Notes: generated by a model from the sequence alone, not told the origin. A stretch of 64,000 nucleotides of DNA from Streptomyces sparsogenes (GCF_001704635.1 NZ_MAXF01000156.1:24985-88984); one strand, 5' to 3'; counted from the stretch's first letter, positions 25,654 to 34,926 are shown. Program-made: numbers and translations.

Positions 25654-25809
25654 ACTCGTCTCATGGGCCCCGGTCTGATCACGCGCATCCTTGGTCGGAG
25701 CACGGGATCAGGCCGGGTCCACCGCACCGTCCGGCGAATGCCCAGGTGAGCGACCAAGTTCGAGTCCGATTTCGGACCGGGGCGTGAAACGTCGAGCTGA
25801 GCTTGTCTT

Positions 25810-26517
25810 TCAACGTGCGGTCCAGATCCAGCCCAGTGGGGTGAGGCCGAGTGCCCGGGCGACGGATTGGGAGGCGTGGTTGTCTGCGGTGGTGCTGTAG
25901 AAGAGCACGGTCTTGTTGCGGTGCTCACGCCGGGACCAGGCGGCTACGACGGTCGGTGCGAGGCGCTTGCCGCGGAAGTCGGGGCGGGTCCAGATGCCCG
26001 CCTCTGCGGCGGTGGCGTTCGACGCGGGTGTGAAGCAGATCGACACCGGCTCTCGTTCGTGGACGGCCATGGCCCACTCACCCATGCGCCCGTTGATCAG
26101 TTCGTTCCACTCGTCGGGCTGCCAGTTGTCCGGCCGGATCAGGTGTTGGGCGGTGCGCTGGCCGTCGGCGGTGGAGACGATGATCGGCAGCGGGGCTGGG
26201 TCTGGGACGGCGAGACGGTCCGGGAAGACGAAACACGGGCCGCCCTCGACGGACACCGTCCGGTCGTCAAGGGATGCGACCAGGCAGTGAAGTGCATCGG
26301 GTGGACGACCGGGGCTGTACTCCTGCTCCATGCCGTCGAGGGAGTCGGGGAGCGCGAGTCCGGGCGAGAGTGCCAGGAGACGTGCGTGAGGGGACCATGC
26401 CCACACCGCGAGCAGGGAAGGATCTCTGAGGGCTGCGTGCGGGGTGTCCGGGTCCGGCGCGAGGCCGTAGTTCGCGTCGATCTCCAGGGCCAGCAGGCGT
26501 CCTTCGTCCCAACTCAT
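25810..26517 (-). CDS. GNAT family N-acetyltransferase
   Basis: 235 residues from the ATG at 26515-26517. The GNAT core is in the C-terminal half: WAMAVHEREPVSICFTP (beta4), AEAGIWTRPDFRGKRLAPTV (acetyl-CoA pyrophosphate loop, R-G-K-R-L form) and LFYSTTADNHASQSVARALG. The N-terminal half is a Streptomyces-type extension with PDPDTPHAALRDPSLLAVW. Substrate unknown. It is intact but flanked on both sides by pieces of one transposase in opposite orientations. Confidence 0.75.
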   Translation of the reverse strand: MSWDEGRLLALEIDANYGLAPDPDTPHAALRDPSLLAVWAWSPHARLLALSPGLALPDSLDGMEQEYSPGRPPDALHCLVASLDDRTVSVEGGPCFVFPDRLAVPDPAPLPIIVSTADGQRTAQHLIRPDNWQPDEWNELINGRMGEWAMAVHEREPVSICFTPASNATAAEAGIWTRPDFRGKRLAPTVVAAWSRREHRNKTVLFYSTTADNHASQSVARALGLTPLGWIWTAR

Positions 26518-26689
26518 GGCAAGAGGCTAGCTTCGCTGGACGGTCCGGGCAGAAGAGTTTCCTCGAAGGAGACAGCGGTGCGGCCCTGGTGTGATGATGT
26601 GTGCTGTCGAGACGCTGATGATCGACCAAGGCCGTGAGAGTGCCGACGGGCCGGTGAGGTCCCTGGTCGGGCCGGCTCTTGGCCCCAGA

Positions 26690-26925
26690 ACACCGCCGTG
26701 GGCACGGTGCGTTCCATGCGGGCCTGAATCAGGCTCCGCAGCCCCGAGGCCGCCGACCGGTGGACCCGGCTCGTCGTCGCCGCCCACACCAGCTCCGACT
26801 CGCCCGCCCGCTGGTCCAGGACTTAAGACACCCCTGGGAGAACCCGGCCCCGCCGGACCGGCTCACCCCAGCCCGAGTCCGGCGGGGGTTCAGGAACATC
26901 CGTCCGACAGCCGCCTCCCTCCATC
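26690..26925 (+). pseudogene. Transposase C-terminal part
   Basis: RLRSPEAADRWTRLVVAAHT, one base missing, then QLRLARPLVQDLRHPWENPA and LTPARVRRGFRNIRP: the C-terminal end of the same transposase family whose N-terminal half lies at 25160-25653 on the other strand. The rest of 26518-26990 shows no gene. Confidence 0.7.
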
Positions 26926-26990
26926 ACCTTGATGAAGACGAAGGAGTCTCCGTCCTGTCGGGGAGCGTCGGGGAGCGCCGCTCCTCGGGT

Positions 26991-27602
26991 TCACAGCCAC
27001 GCGTCGACGGCGGCTGCGAGGTCGTCCTGGCCGTCGAAGACGTGCCCGTTCATGCCGATGGCCCGCGCCGCGCGGACGTTCTCCTCGCGATCGTCGACGA
27101 AGAGGAAGTCGGCGGGCGCGGCGCGCAGGGCGACGACGCAGTGCTGGAAGCCGGCCGGGTCGGGCTTGGCCGCGCCGATCTTCCCGGAGAACGCCACGTG
27201 GTCGAGGTCGTGCAGCCAGGACTGGGCGGCGAGGAAGGCGTCCGTGTGGTCCGCCGGGATGTTGGACAGCAGGGCGACCCGGGCGCGGTCCCGCAGGGTC
27301 CACACGTAGGCGACCATGCGGTCGTCGACGCGGGACCAGCTGTCGATGTCAGTGAGCCGCAGCTCCTCGATCGTGCCGGCGTCGGCGGGGCGGGACAGCG
27401 CGTGCAGTACGTGGGTCCAGTACGCGGACGCGGTGTGCCGGCCGGCGTCGTAGGGCGGGCGATGGGTCCAGTAGGCCGTGGTGAAGGCGTCGAGGGAGGT
27501 GTGGCAGCGGGCGGCCATCTTCTCCAGCGCGCCCGGGCGCTGGTGGCGGGCGATGACCCCGAAGAGGTCGAAGAGCACGATGCGGCGGCGGTCGGGGGCC
27601 AT
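26991..27602 (-). CDS. HAD-IA family hydrolase
   Basis: 203 residues from the ATG at 27600-27602. HAD motifs: VLFDLFGVIAR (I; Phe-Gly where a second Asp often sits, as in haloacid-type epoxide hydrolase/dehalogenase-like members), LLSNIPADHTD (II), AAKPDPAGF (III Lys), FLFVDDREENVRAARAIGM (IV). It starts 35 bp after the LLM oxidoreductase stop, so the two are probably one transcript. Likely substrate: a phosphorylated or halogenated small molecule, not determinable. Confidence 0.85.
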   Translation of the reverse strand: MAPDRRRIVLFDLFGVIARHQRPGALEKMAARCHTSLDAFTTAYWTHRPPYDAGRHTASAYWTHVLHALSRPADAGTIEELRLTDIDSWSRVDDRMVAYVWTLRDRARVALLSNIPADHTDAFLAAQSWLHDLDHVAFSGKIGAAKPDPAGFQHCVVALRAAPADFLFVDDREENVRAARAIGMNGHVFDGQDDLAAAVDAWL

Positions 27603-27637
27603 GAGGCTCGGTTCCCTTGGGTCTCGGGGCGTCGGGT

Positions 27638-28624
27638 TCAGTGCCGGTCGGGCAGGGCGCGGGCGAGGGAGGTGAGGGCGGCCAGGGTGTCGGGGCCCGC
27701 CGGGGCGAGCACGACGCTGGTCGCGCCGGCCGCATGGCGGGCGTCGATCGCGGCGCGGACCTGGGCGGGGGTGCCGGCGATGCTCAGCTCGCGGACCCAG
27801 GCGGCGGGCATCGTCCGGGCGAAGTGCCCGGCGTCGGGGCTGGCGGCGCGGTGTGTGCGCAGGTCCTCGGCGAAGGGCAGGGGCGCGATGTGCGCGGCCC
27901 ACTCCGGCTCGCCGACCGACTCCAGGACGGCGCGGACGCGGGCCAGGGCGGCTTCCTCGTCGTCGTCGACGGCCGCGGCGTCGTAGACGACGATCTCCCG
28001 AGGCTTCGCGGAGGCGCCCAGGTTGCGCAGGGAGGCGGTGATGTAAGCGGGTGCGGCGGGCTCGGCCAAGAGGAGTCCGTCGGCGACCTCACCCGCGGCT
28101 TCCTGCGACTTGGGGCCGCGGACGCCCAGGACGACCGGGGGCACGATGTCCGGGATCTCGGTGAGGACGACGCCTTCGCAGCGCACGTACCGGCCGTTCG
28201 CCGGGCCAGGCTCACCCGCGATGAGCAGTCGCAGCGCTCTCGCGTACTCCTTGATCAGCGTCAGGGGGCTGGCGGGCCAGGATCCGGCCTGCCGCATCCA
28301 GCCGGGCATGCCATGGCCGACGCCCGCGATGAGCCGGCCGGGGTGGAGCTGGGCGAGGGTGGCCAGTTCCATCGCGGCGAAGCCCACGTTGCGGGCGCCG
28401 GCGGGCATGATGCCGATCCCGACGGTGAGGTTCGTGGTGGTGGCCAGGACGGTGGCGGCCTGGGCGACACCGCCGCGCCAGCCGAGGTCCTCCACTACCC
28501 AGACCTGGTCGAACCCCAGTTCCTCGGCACGCCGGGCGAAGGGCAGTACATCGCCGACGGGGAGATCGCGGGGCAGCATGACACCGACCCGGCCACGGGC
28601 GGGCAGGGCGAGGGACTCGGACAT
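27638..28624 (-). CDS. LLM class (F420/FMN) oxidoreductase
   Basis: 328 residues from the ATG at 28622-28624. A TIM-barrel luciferase-like monooxygenase: VGVMLPRDLPVGDVLPFARR, FDQVWVVEDLGWRGGVAQAA, TNLTVGIGIMPAGARNVGFA, HPGRLIAGVGHGMPGWMRQ and PPVVLGVRGPKSQEAAGEVA. The FG-type phosphate-binding region and the lack of a partner flavin-reductase gene suggest F420 as cofactor, abundant in actinomycetes. Operon with the HAD gene downstream. Confidence 0.87.
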   Translation of the reverse strand: MSESLALPARGRVGVMLPRDLPVGDVLPFARRAEELGFDQVWVVEDLGWRGGVAQAATVLATTTNLTVGIGIMPAGARNVGFAAMELATLAQLHPGRLIAGVGHGMPGWMRQAGSWPASPLTLIKEYARALRLLIAGEPGPANGRYVRCEGVVLTEIPDIVPPVVLGVRGPKSQEAAGEVADGLLLAEPAAPAYITASLRNLGASAKPREIVVYDAAAVDDDEEAALARVRAVLESVGEPEWAAHIAPLPFAEDLRTHRAASPDAGHFARTMPAAWVRELSIAGTPAQVRAAIDARHAAGATSVVLAPAGPDTLAALTSLARALPDRH

Positions 28625-28689
28625 CGGGGGCTCCTTCGGTCGGCTGAGGGCTTTCCTCCCGGCCCTGATGACCGGGGAGGAGAGAGGTG

Positions 28690-28721
28690 GTGCGGCACGG
28701 TTGTCACGGACCGTGCCGCAC
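28690..28721 (-). terminator. 12-bp stem hairpin
   Basis: GTGCGGCACGGT, 8-nt loop, ACCGTGCCGCAC, exact. It starts 7 bp past the stop of the small gene at 28728 and 66 bp before the LLM gene start, so it terminates the small transcript. Confidence 0.7.
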
Positions 28722-28727
28722 AAGCGG

Positions 28728-28952
28728 TCAGTGGTCGCGGGCCGCCATCTCGCACGGGCGGGGGTGGTTGGCGGCCGTCTCGGCCCGGCGGGTGCGGTCG
28801 GCCGTTGTCTCCGTCTCCGCCTGGCGGATGAGGTCGGGTCCGGTGCGCACCACCCACGTCCCCGGCAAGGTGCCGTACAGGACGAAGGAGACATAGGTCG
28901 CCACGCGGGCGGCTCGCAGGGCACGTTCCACACCGACCAGCGTAACGAACAT
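28728..28952 (-). CDS. Small hypothetical protein
   Basis: Up to 74 residues from the ATG at 28950-28952 (a GTG a few codons in is possible). It has a hydrophobic middle (RVATYVSFVLYGTLPGTWVV) and a polar tail with two related segments, RQAETETTADRTRR and RRAETAANHPRPCE. No family recognised. The hairpin right after its stop supports a real transcript. Its start lies in the divergent promoter region of the DeoR gene. Confidence 0.45.
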   Translation of the reverse strand: MFVTLVGVERALRAARVATYVSFVLYGTLPGTWVVRTGPDLIRQAETETTADRTRRAETAANHPRPCEMAARDH

Positions 28953-28976
28953 TTCGAGCGTTTGGAGACTACGCAA

Positions 28977-28990
28977 ACGAACAGATTCGT
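28977..28990. promoter_or_regulatory. Small dyad before the DeoR gene
   Basis: ACGAA-caga-TTCGT, exact, inside a wider region with repeated GAAC/GTTC elements. Located 32 bp before the DeoR start and 25 bp before the divergent small gene; a candidate autoregulatory site. Confidence 0.4.
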
Positions 28991-29021
28991 TGTTCATTTC
29001 ACGGTGGTGTTCAATCGCGGT

Positions 29022-29783
29022 ATGAGCAACGCAGACCGGCACGGGCTGATCGCGAAGGTCGTCAGGGACTCCGGGGGTGCCACGGTCCAGGAACTCGCGG
29101 AGCTGACCGGCGCCTCGGAGATGACCATCCGGCGCGACCTCGACACCCTCGCCGCCCAGGGCGTCCTCGAACGCGTCCGCGGCGGGGCGCGCACCTTGCT
29201 GCTCCGGGGCGAGGAGCCCCCGTTCGCGCTGCGCGCCCGCGAGGCGATCGACGCCAAACACCGGATCGCCGCCGCCGTCTCCGCACTCGTCGCCGACGGC
29301 GAGACCGTCCTGCTGGACAGCGGCACCACCTGTCTGGAGGTGGCCCGGCTCCTGCGCGAGCGGCCCGTCACCGTGATGCCCCTGTCCCTGCAGGCCATCC
29401 ACCTGCTCGCCGAGACTCCCGGCCCGGCCACCCTGGTCGTGCCCGGCGGCCAGCCCCGCGTCGCCGAGGGGGCCCTCACCGGCCCCCTCACCCTCGCCTC
29501 CCTGGCCGCTCTGCGCTTCGACACCGCCGTCGTCGGCTGCTGCGGGCTGACCGCGGCCGACGGCCTGACCGCCTACGACCTCGACGACGCCGCGGTGAAG
29601 AAGGCGGGCATCGCCTCCGCCCGCCGTGTCATCGCCGCCGCCGACGGCAGCAAGCTCGGCCACACCGCCTACGCCTACGTCGGCCCCGCCGCCCTCGTGC
29701 ACACTCTCGTCACCGACGCCTCCGCGGCCGCCGACGAGGTCACCGCACTCGAAGCCGGCGGAACCGTCGTCCGGACCGTGTGA
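29022..29783 (+). CDS. DeoR/GlpR family transcriptional regulator
   Basis: 253 residues. N-terminal DeoR HTH (TVQELAELTGASEMTIRRDL, QGVLERVRGGA) and the C-terminal sugar-phosphate sensor domain (ETVLLDSGTTCLEVARLLRE, VVGCCGLTAADGLTAYD, AADGSKLGHTAY). Regulators of this type respond to phosphorylated sugars or polyols. It is convergent with the first GMC gene, 28 bp apart, and divergent from the small gene at 28952; its target is not obvious. Confidence 0.9.
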   Translation: MSNADRHGLIAKVVRDSGGATVQELAELTGASEMTIRRDLDTLAAQGVLERVRGGARTLLLRGEEPPFALRAREAIDAKHRIAAAVSALVADGETVLLDSGTTCLEVARLLRERPVTVMPLSLQAIHLLAETPGPATLVVPGGQPRVAEGALTGPLTLASLAALRFDTAVVGCCGLTAADGLTAYDLDDAAVKKAGIASARRVIAAADGSKLGHTAYAYVGPAALVHTLVTDASAAADEVTALEAGGTVVRTV

Positions 29784-29811
29784 GAGACCGGCACGGCTCG
29801 CTCAGAAGGGT

Positions 29812-31392
29812 TCACCCTGCCGACGTCCGTATGAACGAGGCGGCCCTCTCGCCAATCATGATGGCGGGGGCGTTGGTGTTCCCGGTGACGAGGGTCGGCA
29901 TGATCGACGTGTCCGCCACGCGGACGTTCTCCAGCCCGCGCACCCGGAGTTCGTGGTCGACGACCTTGCCCATCATGCAGGTGCCCGACGGGTGGTAGAA
30001 GGAGAACGACTGCGTGCGGATGAAGTCGTCGATGTCCTGGTCGCTGTCCGACAGCGGGGCGAGTCCGGCGTCAGCGGCCCCGCGCAGGTCCGACCGCAGC
30101 AGGGCCGTCAACCGCTGTTCACGGGCGATGCGCATGCACAGACGGACGCCCTCCCGCAGCCGCCGCCGGTCGTCGGGGTCGTCGAGGTAGTTGTGGAAGA
30201 TGCGCGGCTTGGCGTACGGGTGGGAGTGCCGCAGCCGCACCGAGCCACGGCTCGCGGGCCGGGCGACGTAGGGCCCGAACGACATTCCGGGCTCGAGAGG
30301 CGCGGCGAGACCTTCCTCGCGGACGATCCCCAGCGCGGCGTGGACCTGGATGTCCGGGGCAGGGACGTCGTCGCTGGAGCTGAAGAAGCCGCCGGTCTCG
30401 TTCCAGGCCATCGGGCCGGTGCCCTGCCGGCGCAGCAGCTGTTCCTGCGCGGAGGTGTCCGGTCCCAGGAGCGGCTCGGTGTCGCTGAAGAAGCTGATGA
30501 AGCACCCGGTGTGGTCCTGCATGTTCCTGCCGACGTCCGGCAGATCGTGCAGGGGGGTGATCCCGCCCGCGGAGAGTTCGTCGGCCGGCCCGACACCGGA
30601 CTGGAGAAGCAGGTGGGGCGAGTTGTAGGCCCCGAGGGACAGCACGATCTCACGGTCGACATGGATCGTCCGGACGGTTCCGAGGTGGTCGACCTCCAGG
30701 CCGGCGGCCCGCGAGTCGTCGAAGCTCAGGCGCAGGGCGGTCGTCGAGGGAAGCACGGTGAGGTTCGGACGACCCGCGGCCGGCTCCAGGAACGCGATCG
30801 CGCTGCTGCACCTCAGGCCGTTACGCTGCGTGACCTGATGGTAGCCCACACCCTCCTGCTCGGCCCCGTTGAAGTCCGAGTTGTACTTGTATCCCGCGTC
30901 CTGAGCCGCCTCGACCCATGCCGTCAGCAGCGGGTGGACGGAGCGGGGGTTGCTGACGGTGAGGGGGCCGCCGACGCCGTGAAAGTCGTCGGCCCCGCGC
31001 TCGTTGTCCTCGGACTTCTTGAAGAACGGCAGGACGTCGTCGTACCCCCAGCCCGGGTTGCCGAGCCGCTCCCACGTGTCGTAGTCGTAGCGGTGCCCGC
31101 GCACGTACAGCATGGTGTTCATCGAGCTGGTGCCGCCGATCGCGCGGCCGCGGGGCAGGTAGGCGCGGCGACCCGCGAGCTGCGGCTCGGGTTCCGTCTC
31201 GAAGTCCCAGTCAAACGCTGTCTTCATCTGCTGCGAGAAGAGCGCGGGGATCTCGAAGAGGCGGCCCCGGGCCGGCGGTCCTGCCTCGATCAGCGCGACC
31301 GTGACATCCGGATCCTCGGACAGCCGGGCCGCCACCGCGCAGCCGGCCGATCCGGCCCCGACGACGACGTAGTCGTACGATTCCCTGTCCAT
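29812..31392 (-). CDS. GMC family oxidoreductase (choline-dehydrogenase-like)
   Basis: 526 residues from the ATG at 31390-31392 (GGAGG upstream). FAD motif YVVVGAGSAGCAVAARL at the start, LPRGRAIGGTSSMNTMLYVR (GMC signature 1), SLGAYNSPHLLLQSGVGPAD (signature 2) and the active-site SFYHPSGTCMMG (catalytic His) with NTNAPAIMIGERAA. No signal peptide. The family oxidises primary or secondary alcohols such as choline, glucosides or polyethylene-glycol-type alcohols. It diverges from a second, distant GMC gene over a dyad-bearing promoter. Confidence 0.9.
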   Translation of the reverse strand: MDRESYDYVVVGAGSAGCAVAARLSEDPDVTVALIEAGPPARGRLFEIPALFSQQMKTAFDWDFETEPEPQLAGRRAYLPRGRAIGGTSSMNTMLYVRGHRYDYDTWERLGNPGWGYDDVLPFFKKSEDNERGADDFHGVGGPLTVSNPRSVHPLLTAWVEAAQDAGYKYNSDFNGAEQEGVGYHQVTQRNGLRCSSAIAFLEPAAGRPNLTVLPSTTALRLSFDDSRAAGLEVDHLGTVRTIHVDREIVLSLGAYNSPHLLLQSGVGPADELSAGGITPLHDLPDVGRNMQDHTGCFISFFSDTEPLLGPDTSAQEQLLRRQGTGPMAWNETGGFFSSSDDVPAPDIQVHAALGIVREEGLAAPLEPGMSFGPYVARPASRGSVRLRHSHPYAKPRIFHNYLDDPDDRRRLREGVRLCMRIAREQRLTALLRSDLRGAADAGLAPLSDSDQDIDDFIRTQSFSFYHPSGTCMMGKVVDHELRVRGLENVRVADTSIMPTLVTGNTNAPAIMIGERAASFIRTSAG

Positions 31393-31471
31393 TTCGCCTC
31401 CGTGGAACTCTGGTCGCCCTGGTCGGCGCGTGCCGTTCCTGGAGAGGCTAGGGACGCCGGACATGCTCAGC

Positions 31472-31524
31472 ACATGCACGAAGTGAGCGCTTATGGCGCC
31501 AGTCGTTACCCATTCCGTGCATGT
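31472..31524. promoter_or_regulatory. Dyad in the divergent GMC promoter
   Basis: ACATGCACG (31472-31480) and CGTGCATGT (31516-31524), exact 9-bp arms with a 35-bp spacer, centre 31498. The region lies between the two GMC genes. The GTGCA/TGCAC core recurs before the HisD-like gene at 34817-34847. Confidence 0.5.
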
Positions 31525-31588
31525 TCTGTATCCATGCCGCTGCTTAGGCTCTCTTGGAACTATTGCGGCGAAGAGGGGATCCCGACTC

Positions 31589-33172
31589 ATGTCCGACCCG
31601 GTCCGTCAGAATTACACGCCTCCGGAGCTTCGGCCCGACGCCCTCGTCTCAGTCGGTACCGCCGAGGAGATCAGCACCGATGTCCTGGTCATCGGCTCCG
31701 GCATGGGCGGGTCCTCGCTGGCCTGGGCGCTGAAGGACTCCGGTCTCGACGTACTCGTCGTGGAACGGGGTCACTTCCTTCCACGTGAACCCGAGAACTC
31801 GCAGCCGGTCGAGATGTATATCAAGGGCCGTTACAAGAACGCGGGCTATTGGTACGACGGCAGCACCGGCAAGCCGTTCGCGCCGGGTGTCTATTACTGG
31901 GTGGGCGGGAACACCCGTTTCTACGGCGCCATGCTGCCCCGTTTCCGGCGCAGCGACTTCACCGAGGTGCAACACCACGAGGGTGTCTCGCGCGCCTGGC
32001 CCTTCGCTTACGACGACCTGGAGCCCTTCTACACCGCCATGGAGCAGCTGCTCCAGGTGCACGGGCAGACCGGCGAGGACCCGACCGAGCCGCCGCGCTC
32101 CAAGCCCTACCCGTATCCTGCGCTCCAGCACGAACCGGAGATCGAGCGGTTCGCCCGGTCGCTGCGCGGGCAGGGCCTGCATCCGTTCCACACACCGAAC
32201 GCCCTGAACATCAGCACGCAGGCCGACCGCGCCGCCGTGACGACCGCCGACGGCTGTCCGGACGAGACGGGCATGAAGTCCGACGCCGAGAACCGGCTCC
32301 TTCTCCCCGCGCTGCGCGACGGCGTCAGGATCCTCACGGGTGCGGAGGTCACCCGGCTGATCACCTCGCCCGACGGCCGGAAGGTCGTCGCCGCCGAGGC
32401 ACGGCACGCGGGCCGGATCATCCGTGTCAACGCCAAAACCTTCGCCCTCGCCGGAGGTGCCGTCAACTCGGCCGCGCTGCTGCTGCGTTCGGCCGACGAC
32501 GCGCACCCTCAAGGGCTCGCCAACTCGTCCGGACTGCTGGGCCGCAACTACATGGTCCACAACAGCACGTTCTTCGTCGGGGTCAACCCGCTGCGGACCA
32601 ACCCCACGAAGTGGCAGAAGACACTCGGCCTGAACGACTTCTACGAAGCCGGACCGGGAACACGCTTCCCGCTCGGGAATCTCCAGATGCTGGGCAAGCT
32701 GCAGGCCCCCATGCTCAAGCCCGCGCGCCCGTGGGCACCGACCTGGGCCCTGAAGTTCATGGCGGCCAGAAGCCTCGACATCTACCTGACCACCGAGGAC
32801 CTCCCGTCCCGGGACAATCGGGTCCGCGTGGACGGGGACCGCATCCTCATCGACTGGACGCCGACCAACCTCGCGCCCCACCACGAACTCGTGCGCCGGG
32901 TGACCCGGGCGGTCCGCAAGGCCGGCTATCCGCTGATCTTCACCCAGCGCATGGGGATCGAGACCAACTCCCACATGTGCGGAACGGCCGTGGCGGGTCA
33001 CGACCCGGCGGAGAGCGTGCTCGATCCCCTCTGCCGCAGCCATGACGTCGACAACCTCTGGGTGACCGACTCGTCGTTCTTCCCGTCCTCCGCGGCGCTC
33101 AACCCGGCCTTGACGATCGGGGCGAACGCCCTGCGCATCGCCCCGTCCCTCGCCAGGGCGACGAAGGGCTGA
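31589..33172 (+). CDS. GMC family oxidoreductase (second type)
   Basis: 527 residues. FAD motif DVLVIGSGMGGSSLAWALK near residue 32, WVGGNTRFYGAMLPRFRRSD, AGGAVNSAALLLRSADDAHP, then the active site GIETNSHMCGT with NLWVTDSSFFPSSAALNPAL. Its short C-terminal domain and the GG-N-T-R segment are closer to glucoside/fructoside or cholesterol-type GMC enzymes than to choline dehydrogenase. Soluble. It ends 20 bp from the convergent PucR gene, with no clear terminator between. Confidence 0.88.
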   Translation: MSDPVRQNYTPPELRPDALVSVGTAEEISTDVLVIGSGMGGSSLAWALKDSGLDVLVVERGHFLPREPENSQPVEMYIKGRYKNAGYWYDGSTGKPFAPGVYYWVGGNTRFYGAMLPRFRRSDFTEVQHHEGVSRAWPFAYDDLEPFYTAMEQLLQVHGQTGEDPTEPPRSKPYPYPALQHEPEIERFARSLRGQGLHPFHTPNALNISTQADRAAVTTADGCPDETGMKSDAENRLLLPALRDGVRILTGAEVTRLITSPDGRKVVAAEARHAGRIIRVNAKTFALAGGAVNSAALLLRSADDAHPQGLANSSGLLGRNYMVHNSTFFVGVNPLRTNPTKWQKTLGLNDFYEAGPGTRFPLGNLQMLGKLQAPMLKPARPWAPTWALKFMAARSLDIYLTTEDLPSRDNRVRVDGDRILIDWTPTNLAPHHELVRRVTRAVRKAGYPLIFTQRMGIETNSHMCGTAVAGHDPAESVLDPLCRSHDVDNLWVTDSSFFPSSAALNPALTIGANALRIAPSLARATKG

Positions 33173-33192
33173 CGTCGTGGCGGTGAGGGCGG

Positions 33193-34800
33193 TCAGGTCC
33201 GCCGCAGCGTCGGCTTGCGCAGCAGATCGTGTCCGCGTACGGCCAGTAGCAGCCGCTGCTGGTTGCCGACCTGTGTGAGGTCGAGGCCGAGGATCTCGGA
33301 GAGCTTGTCGAGGCGGTGGTAGAGCGTGCGTCGCTGGATGAAGAGCTCCTCCGCCGCCCGGGCCTTGTTGCCACCGCAGTCGAGGAAGGTGCGCAGGGTG
33401 GGCAACAGGGGGTTCTTCACCAGGGCGTCGTGCTCGAGGAGCGGACCGAGTTCATCCTCGACGTACCGTCTGAGCTCGGGACCTTCGGAGAGCGCGACGA
33501 GGAGGCGCAGCGCGCCCAGATCGTCGAAATGACGCACCTCCGCGGTCGAGGCCGCGGCCGCGACGGACGCCGCGCTGCGGCTCTGGGACAGCGCCAGCGG
33601 AAGGACCGCCGGCTCCACGATCCGGCTGATGCCACCCCGTATCCCGTGATCGGCCAGCAGGGTCCGCACCCGGGTGGCGTCGGCGCGGGTGGGCAGGCCC
33701 ACGACCGCCACGTCGAAGTCCCCGGTGTCGCCCACGACGGCGGGCCAGCCGGCCTCCTGCAGCAGACGGGCGAGGAGGTGGTCCTTGGTGGGCTCCTCGT
33801 CCCCCGCCCAGGCCGTGACGACGATCAGGTCCCGTCCGCGCAGGTCCTGGCCGAGCGCCAGGCCGAGAGTCACGAACCGCTCTCCGGTGATGTCGCCGAG
33901 CAGAAGCCGGTTGAGCAGTGCCGTCTGACGCTGGGAGGCACGGGCGCCGCTCTCCCGCTCGCTCAGCAGCGAGATCGCCACGGCCGCGGCGGCCCGCTCC
34001 AGCGTGCGCAGTTCGGGCGGGCTCGGCCGCTGTCCGCCGTGCAGAAGGTGCAGCCAGCCCCATGACTCGCCCCGGAGCACCACGGCCTGGCGGGCGCATG
34101 GCGCGACCTCGCGGAACGAGGCCGCCGGGGCGGTGGGGACCCCGGGGTCCTGCGCCGAGAGCGAGGGGTGGCGTTCGTGGATCGCCCGGGAGTGCGCACT
34201 CCACTGGTCCACGACCTGGTCGGCCTCCGGCGTCGCGCCCCCGTACGCCAGCATCTGATGAGCGACGTTCTCCAGCACCACAGGGTGCCCGGTGCGGCGG
34301 GCCAGTTCCCTGACCACTCCGAGGTAGTCCTCGTCCGCCAGCAGCAGGTCCATGAACGCCTGGCTGGTGGCCTCCTCGGCGATCAGCTGCTTGACGCGCA
34401 TCCCGACCAGGACCTCGTGGACCTGGGCCGAGGTCTCGACGAAGGGGATCTCGTCGGCGAGTCCTACCAGGGGCAGGCCGACCGCCTCGGCCTCCTCGAT
34501 CACGGCCTCCGGCATGGAGTCGAACATGCGCCCGGCCAGTTCGACGACGAGGACGGCCGCGTGGGCGTCCGCGAGCCGTCGGATGAAAGCCCGCTGCTCG
34601 AGCGCTGTCGCGCCCATGCCGAGGCCGGCGGTCAGCAGCATCTCCTGACCCGTGAGAAAGCGATAGATGTCCGGGATCTCACCGGTGTGCACCCAGCGCA
34701 CAGGACGGTTGAGATTCCTGTCCCCGGCGTACACGCGCACGCTGGTGCGCGTGAACACCTCGAGCTCCAGGGCAGCGCGAACCGTCAGCACTTCAGCCAT
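33193..34800 (-). CDS. PucR family transcriptional regulator
   Basis: 535 residues. N-terminal PucR domain (VYAGDRNLNRPVRWVHTGEI, PDIYRFLTGQEMLLTAGLGM), a middle GGDEF-like/CdaR domain, and the C-terminal HTH (FLDCGGNKARAAEELFIQRR, TLYHRLDKLSEILGLDL). PucR proteins activate degradation operons for purines, amino acids or amines. It is divergent from the HisD-like/permease operon and convergent with the second GMC gene, a central place for controlling this island. Confidence 0.9.
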   Translation of the reverse strand: MAEVLTVRAALELEVFTRTSVRVYAGDRNLNRPVRWVHTGEIPDIYRFLTGQEMLLTAGLGMGATALEQRAFIRRLADAHAAVLVVELAGRMFDSMPEAVIEEAEAVGLPLVGLADEIPFVETSAQVHEVLVGMRVKQLIAEEATSQAFMDLLLADEDYLGVVRELARRTGHPVVLENVAHQMLAYGGATPEADQVVDQWSAHSRAIHERHPSLSAQDPGVPTAPAASFREVAPCARQAVVLRGESWGWLHLLHGGQRPSPPELRTLERAAAAVAISLLSERESGARASQRQTALLNRLLLGDITGERFVTLGLALGQDLRGRDLIVVTAWAGDEEPTKDHLLARLLQEAGWPAVVGDTGDFDVAVVGLPTRADATRVRTLLADHGIRGGISRIVEPAVLPLALSQSRSAASVAAAASTAEVRHFDDLGALRLLVALSEGPELRRYVEDELGPLLEHDALVKNPLLPTLRTFLDCGGNKARAAEELFIQRRTLYHRLDKLSEILGLDLTQVGNQQRLLLAVRGHDLLRKPTLRRT

Positions 34801-34816
34801 GATCCACTACCTCGGT

Positions 34817-34847
34817 GTGTGCAGGATCCACGGCCAATATTGCACAC
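34817..34847. promoter_or_regulatory. Dyad in the pucR/hisD-like promoter
   Basis: GTGTGCA (34817-34823) and TGCACAC (34841-34847), exact 7-bp arms centred at 34832, with an internal CAATATTG palindrome. Located 17 bp upstream of pucR and 80 bp before the HisD-like gene. Confidence 0.5.
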
Positions 34848-34926
34848 CCTGTGCCTGTCATCCCACTCCTTGTTTCCCCAGACTTCAGGTCAAGCCCGCA
34901 GGCACAACCCCTGCAAGGAGTGCAGA

